Assembly: GCA_015178975.1 (NCBI GenBank)
Contig: WHVD01000159.1
Location: 1-64,000, forward strand
Length of the DNA stretch: 64,000 nt
Direction of reading: 5' to 3'
Source of the DNA: Hysterangium stoloniferum
Lineage: Eukaryota; Basidiomycota; Agaricomycetes; Hysterangiales; Hysterangiaceae
The translations under genes and the position numbers were made by a program. The notes beneath the pieces are model-generated. The model was not told the DNA's origin. It saw only the letters and a list, made by a program, of their open reading frames with translations, and ran no database searches. Within the stretch, counting starts at the first letter, position 1; each line of letters starts with the position of its first letter. Of the stretch, positions 45,096 to 56,179 are shown one piece after another.

Positions 45096-47094
45096 TTGAA
45101 AGTTATTCCAAAAAATCGACGAGGGTTAATGCTCGCACAAAGTCGGAGGATCTCGACTGCGCTGTGCTTGCACCGACGAAAATATCCAAATTACAGGAAT
45201 GTTTTATTCCGCCGAAGTACGTCCCAATCTTCGAAACACAAGGACCCCCTTTCCCTCTCCAATCCTCTCAGTTCAGCATCGTTGCGGAGGGAAAACCATT
45301 ATGCAACCCCTCAGACGGAGCTCCAGAGGCTTAATAACTCCAACGCTCCCTTAGGTAGCTCCTGGCAACAACAGCCTTATAATATCGAGTCTACACAACC
45401 TACGCACACATTGACAAATCGACCTTCCCCCGATGCCTCTCAAATCGTTCCCGAAGCCCTACTTCAAGACGGTCGGCTAGCGGGAGATGGATTTGATAGA
45501 CCTCCCCAAGTGACGAAGGAGAGGGTGCGAAATGAAGCTGTGAGACTGCTGTTTCCGAATCGTGAGGCGGAAATCACGCATTCAGGCAGAGGTGTACGCA
45601 ATTTTTCAAGGTTAACACCACCCAGAGGTATGTTTTCTTCGTAACAATGTATAACTTATCTTACGAAATCAGACGTTAATCCCCTTTTTTTCAGGTGTTT
45701 CATCTCATGTTCCACGAAATTCTTTTGTGGCATCTCTAGGCAAAGTGCATGAAGGGACCCAAGGAGTCAAAGAGTCGCCTATATCTTCCAATTCCACGCT
45801 TTTTAATCAAGGCAGCGCGAGGTCGATCTTCTCAGCTAACCCATGGTCAAATACCCCAGGTAGCTCGGATCAGCACATCCAGAGGCGACGCGCAACCAAG
45901 ACGCATGGTTTCTTCAAGATGATGTCGGAGAAGATGGGTGTTAGCCAAGCTCTCCAAAGCTCAAAACCGAAGTCTGGAGAACATACGATGAATTCGCGAC
46001 GTCACATACCACCACATATGGCGCCATTGGATGCGGATCCGGAACTCGAAGAGCCTGAGCAACCCCCATTAAGTAATGTTCACAAGCTTGCTCCGTGGGC
46101 AATCGCACCAGTTGGCAAGCCATCTGAGGGTTTCAGCGGAGAAGGCGAGGAGAGGGATCAGAATGAGAGAACCATAGGGAAGCTCGAAGGCATCCTAACT
46201 GGCGAGGAAAATGTCGATGAACAACTTGAAAAACAAATATTCAAAAGCAAAAAGCAAACGGAGAAGCAGAAGAAGCAGTCCAAAAACGCCAAGAAAAAAA
46301 CTCGGTGTCTCACAGAGGCAATAACGCAGAAATTCCCACCTGAGCCCGCCGTTGTCCTATCTGACAAGGCCTCCTCACCTGAAGCGAGACAAAAAGCACT
46401 GCTTGCACAGAAAAAGGCAGCCGCGGCGAAGGCCCGACAAGAAAAGAAACTAGCGAAAGCCAAGACAAAACTCGAAGACAAAACAAAGCCAAAGGAGGGT
46501 GAAGTGACAGATAAGGCCCCGGAGGCCTCATTACGCGAGACTGAAGCAAGTAGCGAGTCTCAACCAGCAACAGTGCCACCAACGGCGAGTACAGCGTGCG
46601 CTGTAGATCCGGAACACTCGAAATGCAGCACTACGCCGGTCAAGCAGAATGGGATGACCCCTTCCCAGCGGAAGAAGGCGGAGAAAGCGGCGAAGAAGGC
46701 GGAGAAGGCGGAGAAGAAGCGGGTGCGCGCTGCTGAACTTGCAGCTCAAGCCGAAATGACTGAGAATGCCGCGGATGGTGTGCTGGAGACGAATCAATTT
46801 GTCCCGGCTCAACAAGATGCGGTGGCGGTGGCAACGCCTCCGAAGCCTGGCACTGCAGCATTCAAAAAGATGACGAAGGGGCAGAAGAAGGCGGCGTTGA
46901 AGGTGTTATGGACGATAAACGTGCAAGCGAAGAAGGAGAAGAGGCAGAAGGACGAGGCGAGGAGGGTGAGGAGGAAGGAGGAACGGGAGAAGAAGAGGGC
47001 GGAAATGGCGGAGAAGAAGACGGAGAAAAATGGAGAAGATGAAGGCAAAACAGGAGCAAAGCAAGAGGGAGAAACCTCCCAAAGCGGCAACTGA
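45096..47094 (+). CDS. Lysine/glutamate-rich protein of unknown function
   Basis: Two exons (45096-45627 and 45695-47094), joined across a 67-bp intron, predict 643 residues. I do not recognise a domain. The N-terminal third is Ser/Asn/Pro-rich and likely disordered; a short conserved-looking stretch, HGFFKMMSEKMGVSQAL, falls in the second exon. The C-terminal half is a run of Lys, Glu and Ala with heptad-like spacing (about residues 315-360, 500-540 and 575-640, for example QRKKAEKAAKKAEKAEKK), suggesting long charged helices or coiled coil and nucleolar or RNA association. It is divergent from LTN1 over 95 bp with a shared CACGTG site, and convergent with the next gene. The start is the first in-frame ATG, but a later Met is possible because the first about 40 residues look unlike the rest. 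Confidence 0.72.
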
Positions 47095-47242
47095 AGCCAC
47101 ACGGAGGTCATGGAGAGTCCGCAGCCTGATTTTTAAATGTATACTTTGTTTATCTGTACTTCGTACGTTCTCTTCCTGCTCAATGACAATGGGACGTCTT
47201 ACACCGTTCTTCCCACTAGACTTTCGCATTCACCGTCACGTA

Positions 47243-48094
47243 CTACTTCGCCAACACTCCGGGCTGAATGGCACACGCAGAGGGCTGCAGAACGAATCGT
47301 CTGAATGCCCGATACCACCTCAACACTATCTTTCCATCCTCCAACAACTTCATACCCCCTTCTCCTTGTACAATATCCCTAGACGGCACATCCGGTGTAT
47401 ACCTCTGTACCACCGTCGTACGAATCGGATACCGCCCAATCCGCACCCCCAGATCCAAATCCTTCGTCACCTTGATCTTATAGAACACTGGAAAAGCACC
47501 TATCATCACGATAGCGGGAACGCACCATATATACAGTGCCTCCTCCGACGATTCCCGCTCCCGTTTGCGACTGTTCAGTTGGAATGCTGCGATGGCGCAC
47601 GCCACTACATGTGCCTCCGGATCGGACGTCGCACTGCGCGTCAAAGCGCTCCCTTGCACGAGCAGCAGAATCTCCGAGTTCGCATCCACGAGGCACACAT
47701 CCACCGTCAGCGCCACCTGCTGTCCACACATCGTGAGCCACAGCCGCTCCCGCGTGCGCACAACCGTGTCGTCCGTCTCGCACCCAAGTGCAAGGAGCAG
47801 ATCCGCAGCGAGACTATCCATGACCACATCCTCACCCCCAATCGACCGCACGGTTGAGTCAAGCCTTTGCAGAAGCGCGACTGTGGTGTCTGATTCGGAT
47901 TCTGGCACGTCTTCCCCGGGCTTGTGAATACCCCTCTTCTCCAGGCTGTCGTTACCGGCCTCCAAAACCGCCAACGGCGCTCCAAAGAATTCCGCCTCGT
48001 CCGTATCGCGTATATCGATGTTGTTTGCAGTCAGCTCCCTGCTAGTCCAATCGGCTTGTGGGGGTGTGTTAACGTGGCGTTCATTGTTGGACAT
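47243..48094 (-). CDS. Basidiomycete protein of unknown function, possibly PD-(D/E)XK-like
   Basis: A single-exon frame of about 283 residues from MSNNERHVNTPPQ; the same frame is open further upstream to 48184, but this Met is the better start. No firm domain is recognised. The centre reads VALTVDVCLVDANSEILLLVQ and then DPEAHVVACAIAAFQLNS. An Asp, a Glu-hydrophobic-x-x-x-Gln segment and a following helix in this order recall the PD-(D/E)XK-like family expanded in Agaricomycetes. A canonical lysine is not evident, so it may be an inactive relative. A hydrophobic stretch (WCVPAIVMIGAFPVFYKI) follows, more like a buried strand than a membrane span. It is convergent with the gene at 45096. This assignment is tentative. 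Confidence 0.65.
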   Translation of the reverse strand: MSNNERHVNTPPQADWTSRELTANNIDIRDTDEAEFFGAPLAVLEAGNDSLEKRGIHKPGEDVPESESDTTVALLQRLDSTVRSIGGEDVVMDSLAADLLLALGCETDDTVVRTRERLWLTMCGQQVALTVDVCLVDANSEILLLVQGSALTRSATSDPEAHVVACAIAAFQLNSRKRERESSEEALYIWCVPAIVMIGAFPVFYKIKVTKDLDLGVRIGRYPIRTTVVQRYTPDVPSRDIVQGEGGMKLLEDGKIVLRWYRAFRRFVLQPSACAIQPGVLAK

Positions 48095-48508
48095 GGCTGC
48101 GGGTGAATCCTTCTGCAGTTGAGTTGTAAGGGTACAATTGATTCTCCGGTCGGTGCGTTGGACAATACAACTCCTCTTACACACGTGTGGTCAATCTGTA
48201 ACCTAGCACTTGGTATACCACAGTTTACTGTTAGAAAGCATGCTGAATAGCCTGATTAACTTGAACATGACAACTTTCCTAACAAGTTACACAACTATAA
48301 TATTACCTACTATACAAAAACTCATACTGGAAACAGCTTGGTCTTGCTAAAATGAGCGTGCAACATCTATAATAAGGATACGAAAGCATAACTGTGGAGG
48401 TATAAAGAAACGATAATTGCTCGACACCGCCATAGCAAAAAAATCATTCTCTGAGAAGGAAAATCAGCGCATGCTAAACGGCAATCGCACCAACACCAAG
48501 ACCCGGAC

Positions 48509-49822
48509 TCACCACAAGGCAACACCAATATCCTCCTGCATAATCTCACTAGCGATCGTCCATCCATTCGCAGAGGTAGAATACACCCCGACTTGAACCG
48601 CATCATGATCCCTTCCACCGCCTCCCTCTGACGACTCACTACCAGCTCTAAGCTCGCTCGGCGAGTCCAAGTCCGTCGAATACCGCGAGGCAGAACTGCA
48701 CGTCATTACCGACTCCGACACCGCCATCGCCTTCACCCCCCCACAATCAAAGGATAACAAGAACGGATCATCGACGTCACAGCGATCAATCAGCATCCTC
48801 CGTGACGGCTCTGACAGCGGAAGTTCCTCGTTTAGCGCACGGTTGACCAGGCCACTCCGAGCAGAACTGCCAAAGCCGGAACCATCATCATTATCGCTGT
48901 CGGTCTCCAGTGCCAGATCGTGGCCGAAACAGTTGCCGCCGTATGGCGCAGAAGCACCTGATGATAGCGACAATGCAGAGCAGGAGTATGACAAAGGCAT
49001 AGTAGATACACGATCACAATTCACCTCGGACTCGGAAGTCGCCAAGGACGGCAATGAAACTGCCGGCGCCGACGCCGAGTACACCTGACAAAGCGGCGAC
49101 GGTCTCCTCGCCTGGCTCGCCACAGACAGCACTGACGGCCTGATCGACCGATCCGACGCCGTCGCCGGCACGCCGCCAATCTCATACTGCCTGAACCGTT
49201 TCGGCGACGGCGAACGCATCGTCGCGGTGTCGAGCCCGCCGTACTTATGCTCATGCTCCGGCGGCGGCGTCGTCGTCGTCGTCGTCTTCGTCCGTGCCGT
49301 CTGCGCCACTCCTGCCTCCGCTCGTCGCCGCCGTTCCGGTGTCACATCTCCGCATATCAACGAGCCGCCGGAGCCGCCGCCGCCGCCGTGACATCGAGCA
49401 CGCTTTGGCCCCCACCGCACGCCCGACTTGGCCCTGGACCCGGAGCAGGAGGCGGCACGCGGCCTGCGGCATGTTTTCCACGCGACGGCAGCGATCAGAC
49501 CAAGGAAGAACGCGATTACAAGAGAGCCGCCGACAAGGACGTACAGGTCCACAGAAGACAAGCCCGCGGGAGGGCGCGGCGCGGCTGCGGCTGGTTCGGG
49601 GGCGGTGCTGGTGCTGGTATTGAGCGGCAGGACGGCGGTGCTTGTCTGGGTCCATGTCGCGCTGCCCGCGGCGGGGAGCTGTGGAAAGGAGTGGTGGAGA
49701 ACAGTCCGGCGGTCGGCGACTACAAGCAGAGTACGTTTCTCCGCGGGAGACTCAGGGGTCACGGTGACACGAGCGTGCTGATGATAATAGCTAGAGCCTG
49801 AGCCTGAGCCTGAGATGCACAT
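48509..49822 (-). CDS. Single-pass membrane protein of unknown function
   Basis: The open frame encodes 437 residues with one clear membrane segment at about 93-116 (YVLVGGSLVIAFFLGLIAAV), followed by basic residues (KTCRRPR), so the long C-terminal part is predicted cytosolic. The N-terminal part is Ser/Thr/Ala/Pro-rich, as in O-glycosylated fungal sensors. The cytosolic part has acidic and serine-rich stretches (ETDSDNDDGSGFG). No catalytic domain is seen. There is no signal peptide at the chosen start. A hydrophobic stretch in another frame just upstream (about 50000-50060, LYILLCTAF) could be a spliced 5' exon supplying one, but I cannot place the splice. The coding sequence is very GC-rich compared with neighbours. 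Confidence 0.65.
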   Translation of the reverse strand: MCISGSGSGSSYYHQHARVTVTPESPAEKRTLLVVADRRTVLHHSFPQLPAAGSATWTQTSTAVLPLNTSTSTAPEPAAAAPRPPAGLSSVDLYVLVGGSLVIAFFLGLIAAVAWKTCRRPRAASCSGSRAKSGVRWGPKRARCHGGGGGSGGSLICGDVTPERRRRAEAGVAQTARTKTTTTTTPPPEHEHKYGGLDTATMRSPSPKRFRQYEIGGVPATASDRSIRPSVLSVASQARRPSPLCQVYSASAPAVSLPSLATSESEVNCDRVSTMPLSYSCSALSLSSGASAPYGGNCFGHDLALETDSDNDDGSGFGSSARSGLVNRALNEELPLSEPSRRMLIDRCDVDDPFLLSFDCGGVKAMAVSESVMTCSSASRYSTDLDSPSELRAGSESSEGGGGRDHDAVQVGVYSTSANGWTIASEIMQEDIGVALW

Positions 49823-50221
49823 GGGTGGACTAACGCCAGCTCAGTCGAATGTGAATACGTTCTGCTAGACTCGGATGTTGCCCCTGATGGATTCGGAAGT
49901 GAGAGATACGGCGGCGATTGAATATCACATTGTCGCGGCTGAAGAATGGCTATACAGGAGACTATATCTAAATTGAATGCAGTGCAGAGGAGAATATACA
50001 AGTGTGATTTGCAATTCTTGAGTTCAGCCGTTGACATTATACCGCTGAAATCTGTGTAGCAATGTTGGATATGAAGGGAGGCGTAGAGTCCAATTGTGGT
50101 GGCTTGTGGGTATAATCGAGAATTCCTGGCTGCTGGCGGAGGAGGAAGAGGAAGACACTGCTCTTGCTGCACAACAAAATCCTTCCCGAGAGATGGATTG
50201 ATAAATATCTAGACATTTCAA

Positions 50222-50507
50222 GTCACGGAGTTAAAGGTAACCTTTAGGTTGTAGACATCACATCAAGTTTCACCCCAAATTATATATACCCAAAAAATAC
50301 CCCTTCATAAAATGAATCATTTAGGAAGTGGATCAAGACAGTACACAATGTTTCTAGAATTTTAAAACTCATGCAAAGATTGTACTTACACACAAAATCT
50401 TAAAATTTGGAAACATTGTGTACCCTTTCCCAAATGACTGATTCATTTTTTTGAGTGTATTTTGACATGCATTACTATCAACCTTACAGGTTACTTTTTC
50501 ATGTGAC
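50222..50507. repeat. Foldback/MITE-like inverted repeat
   Basis: A 286-bp AT-rich block has matching ends: GTCAC then GGTAACCTTTAGGTTG on the left, and the inverted equivalent CAACCTTACAGGTTAC then GTGAC on the right. Internal inverted arms also pair, for example GTACACAATGTTT (50341-50353) with its exact complement at 50411-50423. It has no coding potential and no clear target duplication, so it is a degraded foldback or MITE. It lies upstream of the membrane protein gene, and 50508-50755 beyond it holds nothing else recognised. Confidence 0.65.
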
Positions 50508-50755
50508 CTAAGCCTATTTTATATCACTAAGGTTTAGTACAAGATAAATCCACTTCTTAAAGTTGACCTCCTTGGGAAGGATTTCGCCAAAAGCAGTTCA
50601 CCCTAGCAATGAGAGGATGTAAACACATATGTACTCGGCCTTCTACGGCATTATATCCACCTCGCCTGTTCCTGGCAGATAAATAGGTACAGATTATCAC
50701 GCCGACGTCACGGGGGCTGATGACCACTGAATGCCCCCTGGTGGGCACTTCAAGA

Positions 50756-51923
50756 TTAACTTCTCACCAGCTTCGAGAACACATCCATCAATTTCTCAGG
50801 ATCATCCCAATGCGCCTTTCACGGGGGGGGGGAAAAGTCACACACCCGCTTCACAAAAAACACAAACACTCACAAAGTGATTCGCCGCGGGCAGCGATTC
50901 CACGGTCAAGAACCGCATCCACTGGTCGGGGTGCCGCTTTTTTCGCACGTCGAGCTCCCTCCGCAGCATGTACATCCCGTACACGATGCTCCACACCGTC
51001 TCTTCTGTCCATATAAGCTTCACGTCCACCTTCGGCCACACGACCTCGGCGGGGTAAAACACGTCCGCCTTGATGCGCGCCATCATCTCCGGACTCGCTC
51101 TGGAAAACGGGTCGTCCGACCGCGGGCCTGCTGTGCTATCTGTGATTTGGGTCGTCTCCTCGGGCGACCAGCTCGACCACGTTGAGCGGCGGTGCGGGGA
51201 TGGCTTGACGTACTCGAGGTCCTTGAAGTCGCCCGATACGAGGCCGGGGTGCTTGAAGTAGCCTGATATCCACGTTGTAAAAGCGGCGGTTTTTTTCTCG
51301 GGTGGGATGTTCGGGTCGCAGACGGGGTGGTATAAGCTGGGCGGGCTGGGGATGCCGAGACTGTAATTGGGACATTCTGTGACAAGCGTTGTTTTAAAAT
51401 AAAGTATATACGATCGCAGATGAGCGGACGACGTACCATACATGATGTAACTCTTCAAATACGGTTCTAAACTACGCACTAATTCTCTGGGTAAAAATCT
51501 GGCGAGGCCAGGGACAGCAAGGCCCTGCACATTTCCCATCGACCATCCGGCGAGCACGACGCCCCCTTGGGACTTGTCGGGACTGGCCTTCGGAATTGAA
51601 TTTTCCCTTATGAATTTGTCCATGAAGGACGCGATCTCGCGGGTGCGGTGCTTCAAGAAATCGATCCTCATGTCGACATTAGCCCTGCGTATGAATTGCA
51701 GGTCTTCAAGGGAGTAGGGTGTGGAACCAGGGTAGTCGCGACGAGTGATGAGGACAAGACGGATGTTCCGTTTGGGAGCAGTCGGCAGGAGGCGTTTGAA
51801 GATGGGGGAGTAGAAGGTGTGGCCATGGATGAGGAAGAGAGTGACATAGGTGGGATTGGGCAGAGGCCCAGTATCGCAATAAAATAGTTGGGTGCCACAG
51901 TCGTCGACGGTTAGTGTAGGCAT
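50756..51923 (-). CDS. Alpha/beta hydrolase
   Basis: Three exons predict a hydrolase of about 340 residues. The N-terminus MPTLTVDDCGTQLFYCDTGP leads into the first strands; the oxyanion region is LIHGHTFYS; the nucleophile elbow is LAGWSMGN; the C-terminal catalytic His lies in ANHF|AHWDDPEKL, which is completed only by splicing across an intron holding a run of ten G (50823-50832). The final residues are MDVFSKLVRS. A second intron of 60 bp within YIMY|ECPNY keeps frame and has no stop, so it can be read through as 20 extra residues. Substrate is unknown; the family includes lipases, esterases and epoxide hydrolases. It is divergent from the LIN1 gene. Confidence 0.85.
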
Positions 51924-52384
51924 TGACGAAGAAATGTTTTGGAATCGGAATATGAATTAACGGCTGGACTGGGAAATGAAGGTCTGATCTGACTGTTATA
52001 TAACCTGGCCAACATGTTTGGGTCTTGAAAATTGCTCAGACCCATCCAGTCTTCGCGTAAAGATTAATTTTGAAATGTCGTGTGACTCGACTAGGGTTTA
52101 TGTATTGGGTATACAGTCCATCGGTCAATTCTGGATCTAAATCTGGTGTTACTTATTAAATAATCTGATCCAGAAGCAAAAAAAAAAACAACAAGGAACA
52201 TGCCGAACCTTTTGTCCCGGCTATATCAAAATAAGGTTAAATAATCACCGTCTAGAATGCAATCGTCTCAAACACACCGTCTCCAACGGTAAACCCCGGT
52301 GTCCAACCCAATTACCGAGTCACGTGCCCCAAAATGTGAACCACTTCCCGTGACCGACGGACGAACACCCCCCCCGCTCTGAAA
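51924..52384. promoter_or_regulatory. Divergent promoter region, alpha/beta hydrolase and LIN1
   Basis: The 461-bp gap between two start codons contains CACGTG at 52321-52326, 59 bp upstream of LIN1, and an A-rich tract at about 52178. I see no other recognisable element. Confidence 0.45.
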
Positions 52385-53735
52385 ATGCCTCCAAGGACAG
52401 ACCGCAAGCGCAGTGCAACATCATTGGGCGCATCAAATTCTAACGTTAAAAAACGCACCCGCTTCGCCTCTCCAGACGCCGAGCCTGCCAATTTCGCGGC
52501 GGAGGTAGATGCCTCACTCGAGAATCCGTCCGCCGCCCGCAAGGGTCGCGTCAAGGTCGAGGGCTACGACTCGGATTCCAGCGATGACGGCGAGGGCGTC
52601 GTAGAGTCGCGCAAGAAGCGCACCAAGGCCGGCGACGGCGACGGCGACGACGACGACGAAGACGAGGATATGTTTGCCGTCGGCGAGAAAGACGACAAAG
52701 CGACCGCCGCCGCCGCCACCCTTGGGAAGAAAAAGAAGAAAGAGTTCATGCGACTGGGCGATATTGAGGGCCAGGAATTCCACGATCGGGGGTCGGCAGA
52801 GGACTCGTCCAGCGAGTCGGACGAGCCTGAGGACGAGGATGCCGCCGAGGCACGCAGGCGGAAGGGCATGGGATTCGAGATGAGCAAGTTCAACATGCGC
52901 GAGGAGATGGAGGAGGGCAAGTTCGATGCCGACGGGACCTTCGTGCGGACCTTCGACCCCCACAGCGTGCACGATCGCTGGATGGATGGCGTCGACGAGA
53001 GAGAAATGAAAAGGGCGAAGAAGAGCAAGCGCATGCGCGAGCGCGAAGAGAAGGAACGGGTAGCGAAGGAAGACAGGGATGCCGTGGGCAGGGAGGAGGC
53101 CGAACGGGAACTCGTTGCATACTTGCACAGGGGCGAAAGCGTCCTGGAGGCATTGCAGCGACTCGGTGTCGCCGCGAGGAAGGGCAAAGCCAAATCCAAA
53201 CAGTACGTTCAGTCCCCCCCCCCCCCCCCCGCGTCCACCCCCCCGAGTCCACACCGCACATCCTCTCACTGAAAAATACAGAAAGCAACATAAAACTACT
53301 CAAAACGGTATGGACGTGGATTCTTCCGCCCCCATCACCGCAACAACCCGGGCTCCCGCCCCAATCCAAGACTCCATCACCCGCATCACGGACCTCGCCT
53401 CCATACTCATGTCCCAGGGAAACACCGACATCTATTCCGCTACCTACGAGCAGCTTCTCCGTTCGGTGCGCTCCGGGGGCACCGTCGCCCAAGACTGGGT
53501 CCCCCCCAGCCAAAATGCGCAGTTCGAGTACCGCTGGGCCGTCCATGGCGAATACGGCAGTGCCCTGCCCGCGGATGATGCTGGGCACGGCCCGCCCCAG
53601 ATTTACGGACCGTACAAGACGGAGGAGATGCAAGCCTGGCATGGCGCGAAATACTTTGGCGACGAAGGCGAGAAAGTGCGAGTGAGAAAAGTGGGCGAAA
53701 ACAACTGGCATGAGTGGGATGATGTCATGTTCTGA
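52385..53735 (+). CDS. LIN1: GYF-domain U5 snRNP protein, LIN1/CD2BP2 homologue
   Basis: Two exons (52385-53202, 53282-53735) encode 423 residues. CD2BP2/Lin1/Snu40 associates with the U5 snRNP protein Prp6 and leaves before tri-snRNP assembly, in the nucleus. The acidic/basic N-terminal half is typical; the conserved block GFEMSKFNMREEMEEGKFD leads to GTFVRTFDPHSVHDRWMDG, a diagnostic LIN1/CD2BP2 segment. The C-terminal GYF domain reads FEYRW then GPYKTEEMQAWHGAKYFGD and ends VRVRKVGENNWHEWDDVMF, at the very C-terminus as usual. The 79-bp intron contains a run of 17 C (53214-53230). It is divergent from the hydrolase and convergent with SEH1. Confidence 0.94.
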
Positions 53736-53853
53736 AGTCATCTTGAATTTATTATCACCAGTTTTGTATATCGGAACAAGGTTGTATGATTAGGCCGCAT
53801 CTATAACTAATGTATGTCATATCGCGGCCCTTTTTGGGGGCTGTTGAACCCAG

Positions 53854-53931
53854 CATCTGATGTGCAAGTAGTACCATCGCATCTGACGCGCAAGTAGTAC
53901 TAATCCACCTGATGTGCAAGTAGTACTAATG
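53854..53931. repeat. Three tandem 26-bp repeats near the SEH1 3' end
   Basis: Units 53854-53879, 53880-53905 and 53906-53931 share GCAAGTAGTAC at fixed spacing and differ at a few positions. They lie between the convergent LIN1 and SEH1 stop codons, in likely 3' UTR. Confidence 0.85.
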
Positions 53932-53950
53932 CACCAAGACGCATTTGCTC

Positions 53951-55718
53951 CTACTCCGCCACCACAGCCCCTCCCTCTGGTGTATCTTCCCCTTGGACGA
54001 CATCCAATGAGCCCATCGCCCGCCATACATTCCCATATGTCGACCGCCATAACCGTACACATCCGTCATTGCCCGCGGAGGTCAAAACAGTCCTAGAATA
54101 AGCAAAGAAAACCCACCAATTTCAATCAACCCACACACTCCCAACGCCCAAACACTCACCCAGTGACATTCCACGCCACCCTCCCAATCGGGCCATTGTG
54201 ATCATTAAAATCCGCCACAAGACCCGCACTCCACCCAGCCGCCACTGCCGCGACGCCCCTCCCATCATCACTCTCACTCTCCTCCTCCTTGTCCTTCTCC
54301 GGCGACCTCACCTTCCATATCTTCACCCGTCCGTCCCGACCGCCCGTAGCAATCAGGTGGTATGACCGTCCACACGACGGTGCCCAAGCCACGGTCGTCA
54401 CCGCAAACTGTTCCACATGCGGATCCCGCCGTGGATGCGCGTAGCTCGAACCCTCGCGATCACGGGGCGGAGTGGGTGAATGGGGTTTAGACCCCGGCGG
54501 TGGGGGACCAAGGACGAGTACGGCGCGGGGGCGCTGGGCCGAAGGGAAATGGACGATCTAGCGTCGGTGCGGAGAGGTGAGGGGAGAGACGGATTACTAG
54601 TTGGTTAACGGCATTCAAATCGCAGCAAATGCAGATCCCTACATACCTTCACGAGACCACTCGTTCCCGCTGCAACGGCACATACCTCCCCCCAGTAAGC
54701 CTCCTTGCACCAGCTTAGATCCCACCCTCCATCCGCCTCGCGATTTCCACCTCCTGGGCGCGATGTCGCGTTGTTAGTCATCACAAGTGTGGATGTGCCC
54801 ATGTAAGGACTTGTCGAACCACTTCCCCCTTGTCCTGGCGCGGGCTCAATAGGTGCAGTTAATGAGGCAGCGTCGGCGGCGGGACTGGAGTCTAGTTGAA
54901 GCGCCGACGAACTCGCAAGGGAGGGTATGTCGACGTCCTCGATTAACGACCAGTTCAAAGAGGTTGGTGCGTTGGTCGTGTTCGACCCCGATTCGAGACA
55001 CTCATACAGACGGAGATGGTTATCTGACGAAATGGATGCCTGGCGTGACAAAAAAGCAAGCACACCATCGCAATTCAACGACAGAACGAATGAGCCGTCA
55101 GTCCAAACGCAAACGTACCACTTTCATCCCGAAATTCTTCGGCGCCCACTGCACACTCCGGACGCTCCCCTTGGCCTCGGGAAGCATCACCCTCTCAACC
55201 CACCTTTCCGTCGCCCCCGCCCCCGCGCCTGCGCCAATTCCATTCAACCCATGGTCGCCCGCCATCGCACCCGTATCAGGCGGCGCCCTTTCCCATATTC
55301 GAACAGTCCGATCAAACGAGGACGAGGCAATGAACTGCCCGTGCTGTGGGTGCGCCCACGACAGCTTGCAAATCGCGGCGTCGTGCGCCTATATCCAGCA
55401 AAATAGCTCGTAAGCCGCACACCGACAGCAACAACGCGTCGGGAAGACAGGCACGGGGGCATGTCGCCACCTGCACTCACCTTCCACTCGTCCTCCACGC
55501 TCCACTCCCCCGTGTGCTCGTCGAGCCGCCATATCTTTATTCTAAACACACATGTCGGAGCAAAGGAAAGAATAAGAACAAGCAAAATCGACCAAGTAAA
55601 CCACAGCGACGCGCCTTTGGTCAAGACCTGCCGTCGCAAGGCGGGTCCCATAAAAGTCATACACCGCGTCACAAACTAGGTCGGCGTGGGCATTTTGGAT
55701 CAGATTCGTCTGGATCAT
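53951..55718 (-). CDS. SEH1: Nucleoporin SEH1, WD40 protein
   Basis: Seh1 is a WD40 propeller of the nuclear pore Y-complex and of the SEA/GATOR complex that regulates TORC1. Six exons are inferred. Blocks in order: NAHADLVCDAVYDFYGTRLA, IKIWRLDEHTGEW, LSWAHPQHGQFIASSSFDRT, VQWAPKNFGMKV, SDNHLRLYE, SWCKEAYWGEV, VAWAPSCGRSYHLIATGGRD, DHNGPIGRVAWNVTG and TVLTSAGNDGCVRLW. These match SEH1 orthologues along their length, including the N-terminal strand that completes the partner's propeller. Intron 1 (55542-55614) fits frame only with a GC donor (AAAG|GCGCGT) and AG acceptor. A Ser/Ala/Gly-rich insert separates blades in the middle. The start at 55718 is the first Met in frame with the conserved blocks. 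Confidence 0.93.
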
Positions 55719-56179
55719 CGTACTAGTATGTAGTCAAGAGAATAGCAGGAGTGAAAACACGGTTTGGGTGTGTTCTAGATTAAAAAGGCTGAGGAAGACC
55801 AAAGGAGGGATGTTGACGCGTGGTTTTTCGGAAGGCTCAGCGCTGACAAAGATTTGAATCCGCTCTTGTATACATAGTTGCTTCCGAAACTTGTTGCAGT
55901 CATCACCCATTGTCCTCTGTTTTCGGATTTTCCTTGGCTTTTTAGTATTCATGGTGAACTTGAAGAGAGAAAGGCATTATTACAAGCCACATACAATTAT
56001 TCGATTGTATCGAATACAACATTTTGATAGTACCGCAGAGAACTTGAGCCATTTGAGCATGGGACGACTAATTATAGCAGTCCATTCTTGATATATTAGT
56101 CCACGCCGAGAGTGGGCAGGAAGACCTACAAAGTACATCTTCACAGGCCGCTCGCCAATCGCCAACACAAAAAACAAGA
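55719..56179. other. Intergenic between two minus-strand genes
   Basis: It holds the SEH1 promoter and the 3' end of the gene beginning at 56934. Short open frames (55734-55952, 55891-56091) have no recognisable features. No RNA gene is seen. Confidence 0.5.

Noticed and set aside
49247-49801. Arg-rich plus-strand frame opposite the membrane protein
   Set aside because: Composition is that of an antisense shadow of a GC-rich gene; no domain.
52514-53269. Long minus-strand frames opposite LIN1
   Set aside because: Shadow frames of a GC-rich coding region; the plus strand carries a clear GYF-domain protein.
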